Below, one piece after another: positions 1-10,864 of a stretch of 64,000 nucleotides of DNA. The notes beneath the pieces are model-generated. The model was not told the DNA's origin, did not search any database, and saw only the letters and a program-made list of their open reading frames with translations. The stretch is from Armatimonadota bacterium (GTDB taxonomy: Bacteria; Armatimonadota; HRBIN16), in assembly GCA_026003175.1 (NCBI GenBank), contig BPGT01000001.1, positions 372,001 through 436,000 on the forward strand, read 5' to 3'. A program made the position numbers and the translations under genes. Numbering within the stretch: position 1 is the stretch's first letter; each line of letters begins with the position of its first letter.

Positions 1-2
1 CC

Positions 3-365
3 AAAGGGCTTCCCAACTTTCTGCCCGACAGAGTGTACCTGGTACTGGGTGTGCTGCACCTGCTGAGCCTGCTGGGCTTTGCACTGGCGCTGTGGCGTGA
101 ACGAGAGACCTTCGCGGAAGGGGTATACCGTTGGTGGGCGGTAGCGGGGGTAGTGGTGCTGTTGGTGGTAGGGGCGTTCGTGCGCTTTATACTAACCTAC
201 TTCCAAACGCAGGGACGCTACCTGTATCCTGGGCTGGTGCCCATTGTGCTGGCATTTGTGGTCGGCTGGCGCAGCCTGTTTCCCATCCACCTGCGCACGG
301 CGGCGGATGGCATCCTGCTGCTAGCGCTGTTTGCGATAAGCATCCTAGCAATATCGGTCATCTAG
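3..365 (+). CDS. C-terminal end of a polytopic membrane protein (partial)
   Basis: The reading frame is already open at the left edge, so only the last 120 or so residues are visible and the true start lies outside the window. The fragment has about four hydrophobic segments, separated by an RRE-type charged loop and by the sequence YFQTQGRYLYPG. A loop of this kind, an aromatic and QGRY followed by a membrane segment, occurs near the C-terminus of DUF2142 and GT39-like multi-spanning glycosyltransferase-related proteins, so such a protein is a reasonable guess. No catalytic region is present in the window. It ends 10 bp before the next gene, whose ribosome binding site overlaps its stop codon, so the two are probably co-transcribed. 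Confidence 0.6.
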   Translation, partial: KGLPNFLPDRVYLVLGVLHLLSLLGFALALWRERETFAEGVYRWWAVAGVVVLLVVGAFVRFILTYFQTQGRYLYPGLVPIVLAFVVGWRSLFPIHLRTAADGILLLALFAISILAISVI

Positions 366-375
366 GAGGGGAACC

Positions 376-2367
376 ATGTATGAACTGCGTTTCCGACAGG
401 TCCATCTGGATTTTCACACCTCCGAGAAAATCCCGGGCATCGGCTCGGAGTTTCACGCCGACGAGTTTGTGGAGACGCTGAAGCGGGCGCGTGTAAACTC
501 GGTGACGCTATTCAGCCGATGCCATCACGGCTGGATTTACCACGAAACGCGCTTCCCAAACAAACACCCGCACCTAACCTGCGACCTGCTTGCTCTGCAA
601 ATTGAGGCTTGCCACAAGCACGATATTCGCTGTCCCATCTACATCACCGTCGGCTGGGACGAGTACATGGCGAGGGTGCATCCCGAATGGCTGGAGGTGG
701 ACGCGAGCGGAAAACGTTCGGGACCGCCTCCTCTACAGCCCGGCTGGCATAAGCACTGCTTTGCTTCGCCCTACATCGACTACGTGATAGAGCAAACCGA
801 TGAGGTACTTCAACGATTTGGTGATGAAGTAGACGGTATATTTTTCGACATCATCTTCCAGAACGAGGTATTCAGTGTGTGGGCACTGCAGGAGTTCGAA
901 CGACAGGGGTGGGACCCTGTAGACCCCAGAGCACAGCAGGCGGTGCGCGACCTGCTGGTGAACCGCACCAAAGAACGTCTTGCCGCGGCGGTGCGCGCCC
1001 GGAATAAGCAGTGCACTATCTTCTTCAACGCGGGGCACATCAACCCATCTATCCGTCCCAGCCTGCACACCTATACGCACCTCGAACTGGAGTCTCTGCC
1101 GTCGGGTGGTTGGGGCTACGCGCACTTCCCGATTACCATGCGTTATGCGCGCACGTTGGGGCTGGACTGCCTCGGCATGACGGGCAAGTTTGCGGTTTCG
1201 TGGGGACACTTCAACAGCTACAAGCCCAAAGCGGCACTGGAGTATGAGTGCTTCCAGATGCTGGCGCTGGGCGCAAAGTGCAGTATCGGCGACCAGCTGC
1301 ATCCGTCGGGCAGGCTGGACCCGGCGACGTATGACCTAATCGGTTCGGTGTACGCACAGGTGGAGGAGCGCGAAGAGTGGTGTGCGGGATCAGAACCGAT
1401 AACCGAGATAGGTATCTTTAATGCAGAGGTCTTACAGCCTCAACATGTACGGATTCCTCCCGCGAACCTGGGGGCATACCGCATCTTACAGGAGGGCAGG
1501 CATCAGTTTGACTTTATCGACGGCGAGAGCGATTGGAGCCGCTACCGTGTGGTGATACTGCCCGATGAGGTGGTGCTCGAAGATGCACTGGCGCAGAAGG
1601 TGCAGGCATATCTGGATGCGGGCGGTGCGCTGCTGTGCACGGGGCGGTCGGGATTGCGCGAGGACGGCACGGGGTTTGCGCTGAGTGAGTTCCCGGCGGT
1701 TTACGAAGGGGATCTGCCCTATTCGCCTGACTTCGTGCGTCCTCTGGGTGCGCTGGCGGAAGGTATTGCCGAGACGCAGTACGTGATGTACCTGCGCGGG
1801 CAGAGGGTATCACCCGCAGAGGGGGCGGAAGTGCTTGCCGAAATCTGGGAACCCTACTTCAACCGCACCTACCAGCATTTCTGCAGTCATGCGCACACAC
1901 CGGTAGCGCGACGCTCGGAACTGGCTGCTGCGCTGCGAAAGGGACGTGTGGTATACCTCGCGCACCCGGTGTTCAGCACCTTCGCGCAGTACGGGATGCT
2001 CTTCTATAAGCAGCTGGTGCTGAACGCGCTGAAGCTCTTGCTGCCCAACCCACTGGTGATTGCCGATGCGCCGAGCACCCTGCAGGTGACGTGGAACCGT
2101 CAGTCTGCTCACCGGCGTTCGGTGGTGCATTTGCTACACTATATTCCTGAGCGGCGCACGTTAGCGGCGGACTATCTGGAGGACGTGATACCGTTATACA
2201 ACGTGTCGTTGCGGTTACGCACGGGCACGCCCCAACGAGTGTATCTGGCTCCTCAACGCGAGCAGATACCTTTCCAGATCGAAGGGGAATACCTCAGCCT
2301 GACGGTGCCTGAGGTACGCGGGCATCAGATGGTGGTGCTGGAGGAAGCATCATCTGGAGAACCGTAA
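376..2367 (+). CDS. GHL6-type hypothetical glycoside hydrolase with beta-galactosidase trimerisation-like domain
   Basis: A 663-aa cytoplasmic protein without a signal peptide. Roughly residues 1-330 resemble the GHL6 family (a TIM-barrel glycoside hydrolase-like domain): it opens with FRQVHLDFHTSEKIPGIG and has the conserved FSRCHHGW segment, followed by YITVGWDEY and FFDIIFQNEVF strands. Residues of about 340-560 look like the Rossmann-type trimerisation domain of GH42 beta-galactosidases (VVILPDEVVLED, GGALLCTGRSG). The start is supported by AGGAGGGG seven bases upstream. The substrate cannot be told from sequence; the family is associated with alpha-L-fucosidase and galactosidase-like enzymes. 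Its last 18 bp overlap the end of the convergent downstream gene. Confidence 0.75.
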   Translation: MYELRFRQVHLDFHTSEKIPGIGSEFHADEFVETLKRARVNSVTLFSRCHHGWIYHETRFPNKHPHLTCDLLALQIEACHKHDIRCPIYITVGWDEYMARVHPEWLEVDASGKRSGPPPLQPGWHKHCFASPYIDYVIEQTDEVLQRFGDEVDGIFFDIIFQNEVFSVWALQEFERQGWDPVDPRAQQAVRDLLVNRTKERLAAAVRARNKQCTIFFNAGHINPSIRPSLHTYTHLELESLPSGGWGYAHFPITMRYARTLGLDCLGMTGKFAVSWGHFNSYKPKAALEYECFQMLALGAKCSIGDQLHPSGRLDPATYDLIGSVYAQVEEREEWCAGSEPITEIGIFNAEVLQPQHVRIPPANLGAYRILQEGRHQFDFIDGESDWSRYRVVILPDEVVLEDALAQKVQAYLDAGGALLCTGRSGLREDGTGFALSEFPAVYEGDLPYSPDFVRPLGALAEGIAETQYVMYLRGQRVSPAEGAEVLAEIWEPYFNRTYQHFCSHAHTPVARRSELAAALRKGRVVYLAHPVFSTFAQYGMLFYKQLVLNALKLLLPNPLVIADAPSTLQVTWNRQSAHRRSVVHLLHYIPERRTLAADYLEDVIPLYNVSLRLRTGTPQRVYLAPQREQIPFQIEGEYLSLTVPEVRGHQMVVLEEASSGEP

Positions 2368-3408
2368 CCTCACAAAGCGAGGCACGTACAGCTCCGCGTC
2401 GTTCCATACCTCGCTTATCTCGAAGGAGTTGGTAGCGTAGGTGACGAGCAGCTCATCAGGTGCGGAGAGCTCGGGGTGCGCTTTCGCTGCGTAACAGAAG
2501 ACGTGTTTTCCTTTGTGGATATCGGGGCAACGGTAGACGGTTTGCGGTTCGCTCCACGCACTTGTCGGTGAGTCCGCCCAGCGCAGACGGATTTCGGGCG
2601 AGAGGTCGGCGGGGGAGTACACCAGCGCCCATCGGCGTAAGGCGGGGACATAGCTCACGCTGAACTCCGACCCGATGTCGTCGCCTGCTGTGGAACACTC
2701 GCGCCAGCGGTGACTCCAGCCATCCGCTGTCCAGAACTGCCACGTGGTAAAATGAGCCATTTTGCCGACGGGCACACGGGCAACTACCAGCCCTCGTTTC
2801 AGAGGAGTATGTGAACGGTCATTACGAGTGCCGTAAACATACACCCACTGACCGTCGCTCCAGACCGCGCTGCCGAACGAGAGCAGGGACCGGGCTTCGC
2901 GGTGGTAGAAAGGCAGTTGATGCAGATGATACCGCCATTGCAGAGGCGGGGGGGAGTGGTCGTACACCTCTGCCAGCCACGCTCCTTGTGAGCGAAAGCC
3001 GAACACGCCTGGCTCGCCGGTGGGCATAATATGAGTAAGGAAAAGCCATAATCTTTGACCATCTGCCATACCGTGCCCAAACCAGAACCAACCCCGTGAG
3101 GCGCGTGGTCGGATGAAAGCGGTGGGATTGTCTCCCTCGTGGTTGCCGAAGAAGAACTGAAGGCGCGCGGTTTGCGCCTCTTTTCCCTGCTGGATGGCGA
3201 CCGTGTTGCCCATCACCAGTCGGGCGTTCACGCGCTGACTGTTGCGTACCTCGCCGAAGCAGGTATCGCCAAACAGCCAGAGTATCCGCTCCTTGCCCAG
3301 CGGCACGGAGTAGGCACAATCAGAGCCTATCCATCCCGTCCGCCGATGGAAGAGCCGTTCCCATCGCGGTTCGGGCAGGGCTTCTATCTGTAGTGAAGAG
3401 AGGTGCAT
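2350..3408 (-). CDS. DUF4185-like beta-propeller protein
   Basis: A 352-aa protein with many Trp/Gly-rich strands typical of a five-bladed propeller (WLFGDTCFGEV, WFWFGHGM, WLFLTHIM, GSAVWSDGQWVYVYG, YVPALRRWALVYSP). The motif GDT near the start followed by NT and FGDT/GNT repeats is characteristic of DUF4185 and of GH43-like propellers. No signal peptide is evident. A GAAGGAG sequence lies only two bases before the ATG, which is unusually tight, but no better in-frame start exists nearby. It follows the secreted gene at 4439 on the same strand by 17 bp and may share its transcript. The biochemical activity is unknown; sugar binding or hydrolysis is a guess from fold. Confidence 0.6.
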   Translation of the reverse strand: MHLSSLQIEALPEPRWERLFHRRTGWIGSDCAYSVPLGKERILWLFGDTCFGEVRNSQRVNARLVMGNTVAIQQGKEAQTARLQFFFGNHEGDNPTAFIRPRASRGWFWFGHGMADGQRLWLFLTHIMPTGEPGVFGFRSQGAWLAEVYDHSPPPLQWRYHLHQLPFYHREARSLLSFGSAVWSDGQWVYVYGTRNDRSHTPLKRGLVVARVPVGKMAHFTTWQFWTADGWSHRWRECSTAGDDIGSEFSVSYVPALRRWALVYSPADLSPEIRLRWADSPTSAWSEPQTVYRCPDIHKGKHVFCYAAKAHPELSAPDELLVTYATNSFEISEVWNDAELYVPRFVRLRFSR

Positions 3409-3425
3409 TGCTCCTTCGCAGAGTG

Positions 3426-4439
3426 CTACTGCGCCTGCACGCTCAACCCCAGCGCCTCCGCCACCTGCCTCAGCGGAACCACCAGCTGCCCCTCAAACGG
3501 AAACACCGCACGCTCCAGTTTCACCTTGTCCGAAGGGGTCTGCGCTTCCCAGCCGAACGCCTGCACCTGTACCCACCGCGAACCACGACGCAGCGTGACC
3601 GTCCATATCTCGGGGGTGCGGTTCGTCTGCACTTCTACCCCGAACGGCTGGAGCAGGCTCACCGGAACCACCACCACGCCGTTGAGCGAGGCGATGAGCG
3701 GGCTGGAGAGGGGCTTCCCTTCCACCAGCAACTGGGGCACGGGCATCGGCTTGACTATCCCTTTGGGATGCACGAGTAGACGATATAAAACGCATTGCGC
3801 CAACGATTCCGCCAGAAGTACATCCGGTGCATCAACCCGACACGCTCCCCGATCGTAAGTGAAAGCGACAAATCCCCTATTGGTGCTATCGCGAAAATAC
3901 CACGCCCCCTCCCCGAGCGTGAAGCCAGAGGGTGTGCCTTGGCATATCACTACGTTCGACCGTTGCCGATAATGCTCAAAGGTATTTCCCAAGGAAGCAG
4001 CAGGACAGTTGTACACGTTGACCTCGGCACGGATACTGTCAGGGCGTAAGAAGTTCAGAGACTGTATGGCGCGAGAAAGGTAAGCTTGCACCTGGTCCGC
4101 ACGAAACCACTCGCGCACTATCCGGCTTGCGTTCCACTTTGTCTCGGGCAACATGTCATTTTTATTGAGAAGAATGCAAGTATGCCCATACTCCACCCCT
4201 GGTATCACAATGGGGTCGTCTGCTTGAGGCACCACTACAGTGTATCCAGGCAAATCGGTTGTGTCCGGGAGAAGCCTCATCACGTCTTCCGCATTGACAG
4301 ATAGAGAAGAATATTTGCCATTGTCTCGCACCACAACACCGTTCGAGCTCCCTTGCGCTCCTGAAATCTCTATCTGTGCTAGGAGCAAGGTGCAAAGGTT
4401 AGCCAGCAGAAGGCTTATCTTCAGGCAAGAGGTTTTCAT
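3426..4439 (-). CDS. secreted protein with C-terminal copper-amine-oxidase-N-like (stalk) domain
   Basis: A 337-aa protein with an N-terminal signal peptide (MKTSCLKISLLLANLCTLLL, cleavage probably near AQIEISGAQ). The final 90 residues read PVPQLLVEGKPL, then GVVVVPVSLLQPFGV and LVVPLRQVAEALGLSV, which is the pattern of the Cu_amine_oxidN1 domain: two PL(R)xxAEALG-type helices after short beta strands. This domain is a cell-surface stalk or carbohydrate-contact module rather than an enzyme. The central region is not recognised. The start has GGGAGGTGTGAG directly upstream. It lies 11 bp after the transglutaminase-like gene on the same strand and likely works with it on an extracellular target. 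Confidence 0.6.
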   Translation of the reverse strand: MKTSCLKISLLLANLCTLLLAQIEISGAQGSSNGVVVRDNGKYSSLSVNAEDVMRLLPDTTDLPGYTVVVPQADDPIVIPGVEYGHTCILLNKNDMLPETKWNASRIVREWFRADQVQAYLSRAIQSLNFLRPDSIRAEVNVYNCPAASLGNTFEHYRQRSNVVICQGTPSGFTLGEGAWYFRDSTNRGFVAFTYDRGACRVDAPDVLLAESLAQCVLYRLLVHPKGIVKPMPVPQLLVEGKPLSSPLIASLNGVVVVPVSLLQPFGVEVQTNRTPEIWTVTLRRGSRWVQVQAFGWEAQTPSDKVKLERAVFPFEGQLVVPLRQVAEALGLSVQAQ

Positions 4440-4450
4440 CTCACACCTCC

Positions 4451-5654
4451 CTATGGCGTAGGCGGCATATCACTCGCCGTCACAGATGGTATGAATCCTG
4501 CATCCGGCGTTGGAACCCAGTAGTAGGCAGGGTCAAATTTGTAGAGTGTGTAGGAATAATCGGGCTCCGGATAGACAAACAGGTAGTAGCGCACTAACCG
4601 GTCACGGTATTCTTGGTCACGGAGCATGTTGTCCGGCAACACGTACCCTGAGCCCCAAAATCTAAACGCTGCATCCCAAACTCGCTGGGTCGTTGGGTTC
4701 AGGCAGAACTGATGGAAAGTCCACTCAAAATAGCCTTCCCCGCCAAACGAATACGGAGCGACACGCAACAAGTTCGTACCAAACTGAACGAACAATCCAT
4801 ACACCCCGCCGGACAGCTCTTTGCGTCGATTGTCGACTACAATAGAGTGCGTTCGCTGAACTGCTCGCTCCGCGACACCCAAGGAGGTCATGAGACATAA
4901 CAGAAAATCCGCAAAGTCACTACATTGTCCCTTAATACCATTTTCTATGAATTCGCGTAAGTAGAAGGTCTCTCCGAGATCAGAAGAGCCTTCAGTAAAA
5001 GTGAACCCCCTTGTGAAAGCCCCGTAAAGGTTCAGCCTTTCCGTGAGTTGTGTGCTAGCTGCTAAGGCATTCTGAGTGCTTGCCGCCCATCTGCAGCTAT
5101 ACCGCAGCACGCTCACCCATGCCGGGTTCATCGGAGCCTTCGGTGCATCCAACACCACAAACACCTCCGAAGGATGAGACCGAGTGCTATACTGCATAAC
5201 ACCTAATAACACCTACAGGCTGCCACGGGATACCAGTGCGAACCAGTAACTGCCCCTCGCTCCATAAGCGAGCATACTCTACGTAGTTGGGCAAAGCGGG
5301 CAACAGATACACTGCGTCAGGCGACAACCATTGTCCGCCGCCCTGCCACAGATGCTGCCATATCACCTCGCCCGTCACCGCGCTTTCCAATACGACCTTT
5401 GCAGGACGCCAGCCCATCAGCGCGCCAGGGGTGCTGTTCCAGCGGACACCCAATCCCAAGGTGCTACCCTTTTTGGCGCAGAGAGGCAACCCCAGTACGG
5501 GTGGACTGGGCACGAGGTCATTACTACCCTCCACATTGCCCCAGCGCAGGGGATAAACAGCACTGCCAGAGACGGGAAACTCCCACTGCTGCGCCCAGCA
5601 CAAGTTGGACGCCAGCACCAGCAGCAGGGTTACACCCCAAAGGCGTCTGAGCAT
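4451..5654 (-). pseudogene. secreted transglutaminase-like protein split by a 10-bp tandem duplication
   Basis: Two overlapping minus-strand frames make one protein. The upstream part (from ATG 5654, possibly 5663) has a signal peptide ending near NLCWAQ and stops at 5187-5189 just after PWQPVGVIRCYAV. The downstream part resumes in another frame with MQYSTRSHPSEV and contains the transglutaminase-like segment KGQCSDFADFLLC with the candidate catalytic Cys. At 5196-5215 the decamer ATAACACCTA occurs twice in perfect tandem. Removing one copy joins the frames as PWQPVGVMQYSTRSHPSEV, giving 397 codons with no stop. This exact repair strongly suggests a slipped duplication. Alternatively the second frame could be translated separately from GTG 5212, but that would start in mid-domain. 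Confidence 0.7.
5196..5215. repeat. perfect tandem 10-bp duplication inside a coding region
   Basis: ATAACACCTA at 5196-5205 is followed immediately by an identical copy at 5206-5215. Loss of one unit restores a continuous transglutaminase-like frame on the minus strand. Confidence 0.9.
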
Positions 5655-5883
5655 GGGTGCCATCTTCCTTCCGATATACTTGCCTGGTGTGTCCAACTGC
5701 AATATACCACATCGAAAAAAAGTCAAGGTTTTCTTCAGAGTACTTTGTCTCAGTCAGAGTGCCTCCGTGCCCCTATGAGCTGGTAGACAGGCAGCGGTGA
5801 AGAATCGTGCAACCGAGTTCCCCTCTTTCACGTCAATAACTATCGGTTTGGATAACATGAGGCGGAAAGGAACAACAGAGGTA

Positions 5884-7203
5884 ATGCTTAGACGAGGAGT
5901 GTGGTGGTGCGTGCTGTTGCTGGCGGCAACCGTATGGGCACAGGAGGGCGTCCAGGTTCCCCAGCCTCTTACTCTGAAAGACGCGATACGGATAGCTTTA
6001 CAGAAGCACCCTTCGGTGGCGATTGCGAAGAACCAGCTGGAGCAGGCAAAGGCACGGCGGGTTCAGGCGGAAGCGCGCTATTTTCCGACGCTGAGCCCTT
6101 CGGTGAGCTATGTCAACCAGCAGACACGCACCGCGCTACCGGGGTTTGGCACTCGGGTCGGCAAGATTGATGAGACACGCTCGGACATCGCCCTGCGCCA
6201 GACGGTGTTCGATTCGGGGCAGCGCGAGATCTCGGCGGCGCAGGCACGTCGCTCGGTAGAGTCGGCGGAGCAGGCGTATCGGGATGCGTTGCAGCAAAAG
6301 GTGCTCAGCGTCACCACCGCCTACTACGAGCTGCTGCGGCGCGTGGCGCTGCAGAAGGTCGCCGAGGCGAATGTACAGCGCGCCCAGCAGACAGTGGATG
6401 TGACAAAGGCGCAGGTGGAGGTAGGCGTTGCGGCGCAAAAGGATGTGTTGCAGGCTGAGGCGGAGCTGGCGAATGCGCAGGTTTCGCTGATTCAGGCGCG
6501 TAATCAGGTGCGCCTGGCGGAAGCAAGCCTGCGCAACGAGCTGGGCATCGGTCAGGAGGTGCCCTTGCAGGTGGCAGAGGTAGGTGAACAGGAAGCGGAG
6601 CACCTGCCTCCGCTCGGCTCGCTGGAGGACTATCTGAAAGAGGCTTTCGCACAGCGACCAGACTACCAGCGTCAGCGTATCAGCAGCGAAATCCAGCGGT
6701 TAAGCCTGCGCCTGGCGGAGATACAGGCGGGCATCCAGATACAAAGCGACTTCACTTACGGTCGGCGCATCGAACCCGACCCCGGCGATACGCGCAGTTT
6801 CTCCATCACGGCGACCTATCCGCTGTTTGATGGAGGGGCGGCGCGTGCGGCAGTACGCGATTCTCGCGCGGGGTATGATAGCGCGCTCCAGCAGCTGGAG
6901 CAGCTCAAGTTGACGGTGCGTCTGGATGTGGAGCAGGCATATCTGACGCGAGCGGAAGCGCAGGAACGGCTCAACGCGTCGAAGAAGGCTCTGGAAGCCG
7001 CACGGGTCAACTATCAGGCAGCGTTGGAGAGCCGTAAAGAGGGCGTTAGCAGCCTGATAGAAGTGATTAACGCGCAGGTGGCTCTGGTCAACGCGGAGAC
7101 CAATTACGTTCAGGCGATATACGACCTGTTGGCAGCGGACGCACGGTTGCAACGCGCTATCGGTAAAGACTATGCATTCTCCGAGGGAGGGGGACAGGGA
7201 TGA
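5884..7203 (+). CDS. TolC-family outer membrane efflux protein
   Basis: Outer-membrane channel of a tripartite exporter. The mature part starts after a signal peptide (MLRRGVWWCVLLLAATVWAQ) and opens with LTLKDAIRIALQKHPSV, the usual first helix of the OEP repeat. Two OEP repeats follow, each with long Ala/Gln/Glu-rich helices (for example QLEQAKARRVQAEARYFP and RVNYQAALESRKEG-like segments), about 440 residues in total, the typical size. Alternative in-frame ATGs lie at 5857 and 5797; 5884 is chosen because it directly precedes a compact signal peptide. The stop overlaps the next start (ATGA), so it is translationally coupled to the periplasmic adaptor gene. Confidence 0.88.
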   Translation: MLRRGVWWCVLLLAATVWAQEGVQVPQPLTLKDAIRIALQKHPSVAIAKNQLEQAKARRVQAEARYFPTLSPSVSYVNQQTRTALPGFGTRVGKIDETRSDIALRQTVFDSGQREISAAQARRSVESAEQAYRDALQQKVLSVTTAYYELLRRVALQKVAEANVQRAQQTVDVTKAQVEVGVAAQKDVLQAEAELANAQVSLIQARNQVRLAEASLRNELGIGQEVPLQVAEVGEQEAEHLPPLGSLEDYLKEAFAQRPDYQRQRISSEIQRLSLRLAEIQAGIQIQSDFTYGRRIEPDPGDTRSFSITATYPLFDGGAARAAVRDSRAGYDSALQQLEQLKLTVRLDVEQAYLTRAEAQERLNASKKALEAARVNYQAALESRKEGVSSLIEVINAQVALVNAETNYVQAIYDLLAADARLQRAIGKDYAFSEGGGQG

Positions 7204-8876
7204 AGCGAGCGATTATCATCGCCGTGATATTGATTATCATCATAACGGGTGGCTCCATCGCATGGAGCCGGCTACGCAATAACAACCAGCCCAAGCCCGA
7301 GTACCGTACAGCGAAGGTGGAACGCGGCACGGTTACCAAGTCGGTCACCGCCGAGGGAACCCTGCAACCGTTGACGGTAGTGGACGTGAAATCCAAAGCG
7401 GGCGGTATGGTGACCAAGCTGGCGGTGGACGTGGGTACGGAAGTGAAGGCAGGACAGCTGATTGCTCGCATCGACCCCACCGACACCATGACGATGTACG
7501 AGCAGGCGCGTGCGGACCTGGAGGCAGCGGAGGCACGCGAGCAACAATCTCGACTGAATCTCCAACTGCAGGCAGTGCAGAGCGAGGTCGCCGTCTTACA
7601 GGCGCAAGCCAACCTCGAATCGGCGAAGGCGCGTCTGGAGCAGGCACGTCGCCAGCTAGCGATGCAGCCGAAACTCAGCCAGTCTTCCATCCAACAGGCG
7701 GAAGCGAGCTACGAAACCGCTCTGGAGAACCTGCGCCAGCTGCAAGAGGTGACCATCCCGCAGACCCGTACCGAGGTGCAGGCGCAGTACGAGCAGGCAA
7801 AGGCGAACTACGAGAACGCCGAGAAGAACCTGGCTCGGCAGGAGGAGCTGCTGCGCAAGGGTTTCGTTTCACAGCAGGCGGTGGATACCGCACGTACGCA
7901 GCGTGATGTGGCGAAGGCGCAGTTCGACATGGCGCAGAAGCGGCTCTCTACGCTGGAGCGCGACCTTCAGGCGACGTTACGCAACGCGGAGAAGCGGCTG
8001 GAGGAGGCGAAGGCTGCGCTGGAGTCAGCCAGAACCAACGCCGAGCAGGTAGCGCTGCGCGAGGCGGACGTGAGACAAGCGGAGGCGACGGTCAAGCAGG
8101 CAGAAGCGGCACTGAAGCAGGCGGAAGCGAATGCCCTGCAGAACCGTATCCGAGAGGCAGATATCCGCTCCGCGCAGGCACAAAAGGTGCGCAGCAAAGC
8201 CAGCCTGCAGAATGCCCAGGAGCAGCTGCGCAGCACTACCATCGTTGCCCCGCGCGATGGAGTGGTCATCCAGAAGTACGTGGAAGAGGGAACCATCATC
8301 CCGCCCGGAACCAATGTCTTCTCGCAGGGAACGAGCATCGTGCAAATCGCCGACATCAGCCGTATGTTCGTGGATGTGCAGGTGGACGAGACCGACGTCG
8401 CCTTCATCCAAACGGGGCAGAAGGTGGACGTGACCCTGGACGCTTACCCCAGCGAAATCTTCGAGGGAACCGTCACGCGCATTGACCCCCGGGCGGTGGT
8501 GGAGCAGAACGTAACGGTAGTCCACGTGCGCGTGGAAATCGAAAACCCCGACGCCCGTCTGAAGCCCGGCATGAACGCTACCTGCGAATTCGTGGTGGAT
8601 CGCAAGGAGAACGTGCTGATGGTGCCTGCCGAGGCGGTGAAGGAAAACGACGGCAAGTACTACGTGCAGGTGATGGAAGGCGGCGAGCCCAGGCAGCGCG
8701 ACGTGGAGATCGGACTGGAGGGTAACGACACCGTCGAAATCGTCAGCGGGCTGAAGGAGGGCGAAGAGGTGGTGACGCAGGTTATCCAGCCCCAGACCCA
8801 GCAGCAAAGTAGTGGTGGTCCACCACGAGGAATGGGCATGCCTATGTTTGGCGGTCCGCCCATGCGCATGAGATAG
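7200..8876 (+). CDS. HlyD/MacA-family periplasmic adaptor subunit
   Basis: A 558-aa membrane fusion protein linking the inner-membrane transporter to the TolC channel. It has one N-terminal membrane anchor (residues about 3-22), a split lipoyl domain (TVVDVKSKAGGMVTKL ... TTIVAPRDGVVIQKYVEEG), a very long coiled-coil hairpin between them (about residues 95-340, dominated by QAEA, EAKA and QVAL heptads) and a beta-barrel with DETDVAFIQTGQKVDV. The coiled coil is longer than in Escherichia coli MacA. The C-terminal tail is Gln, Gly, Pro and Met rich (SSGGPPRGMGMPMF), resembling the low-complexity tail of the secreted protein at 10138. ATG overlaps the tolC stop, and a GAGGGAGGGG stretch precedes it. 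Confidence 0.88.
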   Translation: MKRAIIIAVILIIIITGGSIAWSRLRNNNQPKPEYRTAKVERGTVTKSVTAEGTLQPLTVVDVKSKAGGMVTKLAVDVGTEVKAGQLIARIDPTDTMTMYEQARADLEAAEAREQQSRLNLQLQAVQSEVAVLQAQANLESAKARLEQARRQLAMQPKLSQSSIQQAEASYETALENLRQLQEVTIPQTRTEVQAQYEQAKANYENAEKNLARQEELLRKGFVSQQAVDTARTQRDVAKAQFDMAQKRLSTLERDLQATLRNAEKRLEEAKAALESARTNAEQVALREADVRQAEATVKQAEAALKQAEANALQNRIREADIRSAQAQKVRSKASLQNAQEQLRSTTIVAPRDGVVIQKYVEEGTIIPPGTNVFSQGTSIVQIADISRMFVDVQVDETDVAFIQTGQKVDVTLDAYPSEIFEGTVTRIDPRAVVEQNVTVVHVRVEIENPDARLKPGMNATCEFVVDRKENVLMVPAEAVKENDGKYYVQVMEGGEPRQRDVEIGLEGNDTVEIVSGLKEGEEVVTQVIQPQTQQQSSGGPPRGMGMPMFGGPPMRMR

Positions 8877-8893
8877 CGCGAGGAGGTGAGCGC

Positions 8894-10108
<1,215 letters not shown>

Positions 10109-10137
10109 GACCCATTTTCTGTAAGGGAGGGATTCGG

Positions 10138-10800
10138 ATGATGAAGCGATTGACGGTGTGGGCAGGCGTGTTGCTGCTGGTCATGACAGCAGTAGCTGCC
10201 ATCGCCCAGCCACCTCCGGGTGCGGGTGGCTTCCAGATAACGCCCGAGATGCAGCGGCAGATGGAAGCGTGGCGCAAATGGCGCGAGGCGCACAAATACA
10301 CCTTCCAGCTGACCAGTACCCTACGCGCGTTAGAAGAGATCGATAAGGACCCCAGGACCAAACTGACCCCAGCGCAGGCGAAGAAGATTCTGGCGGTGCT
10401 GCAGCCCTACCGTAACAAGCCGAAGATGACGCAGGACGACGCCAAGAATGCGCTGAAGGGCATTAAGGCGGCGTTGAACGTCAACCAGCTGAACGCTATC
10501 GCGCGTATCGAGGCGGAGCGGCGCAACCGGCGCGGAGGCTTTGGCGGACCCGGTGGCGGTGGTATGGGAATGAGACCAGGGGCACCTGGCGGACCACCGG
10601 GAGGTGCTCCTGGAGCAAGACCGGGGGGCACACCTGGAGCGGGTGGCAGACCGGGGGGTAACTTCCGTATGCCCGACCCGTCCCAGATGAAGGACTTTAA
10701 CCCCTTCAAGCCCGACACCAGCACCCCGTTTGGTCAGCGTGCGGCACAACGGTGGAACGAGTTCTTCAAGGGGCTACAGCAGCGGGCTTCTGGCAAATAG
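10138..10800 (+). CDS. secreted protein with Gly/Pro-rich low-complexity region, unknown function
   Basis: A 220-aa protein with a clear signal peptide (MMKRLTVWAGVLLLVMTAVA, cleavage near AIAQ). Residues 30-125 are helical and charged, with ITPEMQRQMEAWRKWREAHK and an ALEEID ... LTPAQAKKILAVLQPYR segment. Residues 126-180 are collagen-like but irregular (GGPGGGGMGMRPGAPGGPPGG). A short amphipathic tail closes the protein. The family is not recognised. It is the fourth gene of the TolC-adaptor-permease operon with a strong RBS (AAGGGAGGGATTCGG), so it may be a periplasmic helper or cargo of that exporter; this is inferred from position only. A GC hairpin follows the stop. Confidence 0.65.
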   Translation: MMKRLTVWAGVLLLVMTAVAAIAQPPPGAGGFQITPEMQRQMEAWRKWREAHKYTFQLTSTLRALEEIDKDPRTKLTPAQAKKILAVLQPYRNKPKMTQDDAKNALKGIKAALNVNQLNAIARIEAERRNRRGGFGGPGGGGMGMRPGAPGGPPGGAPGARPGGTPGAGGRPGGNFRMPDPSQMKDFNPFKPDTSTPFGQRAAQRWNEFFKGLQQRASGK

Positions 10801-10808
10801 CGCCATTC

Positions 10809-10832
10809 GGGGGCGGGCAACACCCCGCCCCC
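10809..10832. terminator. GC-rich stem-loop between convergent genes
   Basis: A perfect 9-bp stem (GGGGGCGGG / CCCGCCCCC) with a 6-base loop sits between the convergent genes ending at 10800 and 10865. There is no T-run on either side, so it is only terminator-like. Confidence 0.45.
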
Positions 10833-10864
10833 AAACTCCTTCCTTATCGCGCCGATACCTGTCT

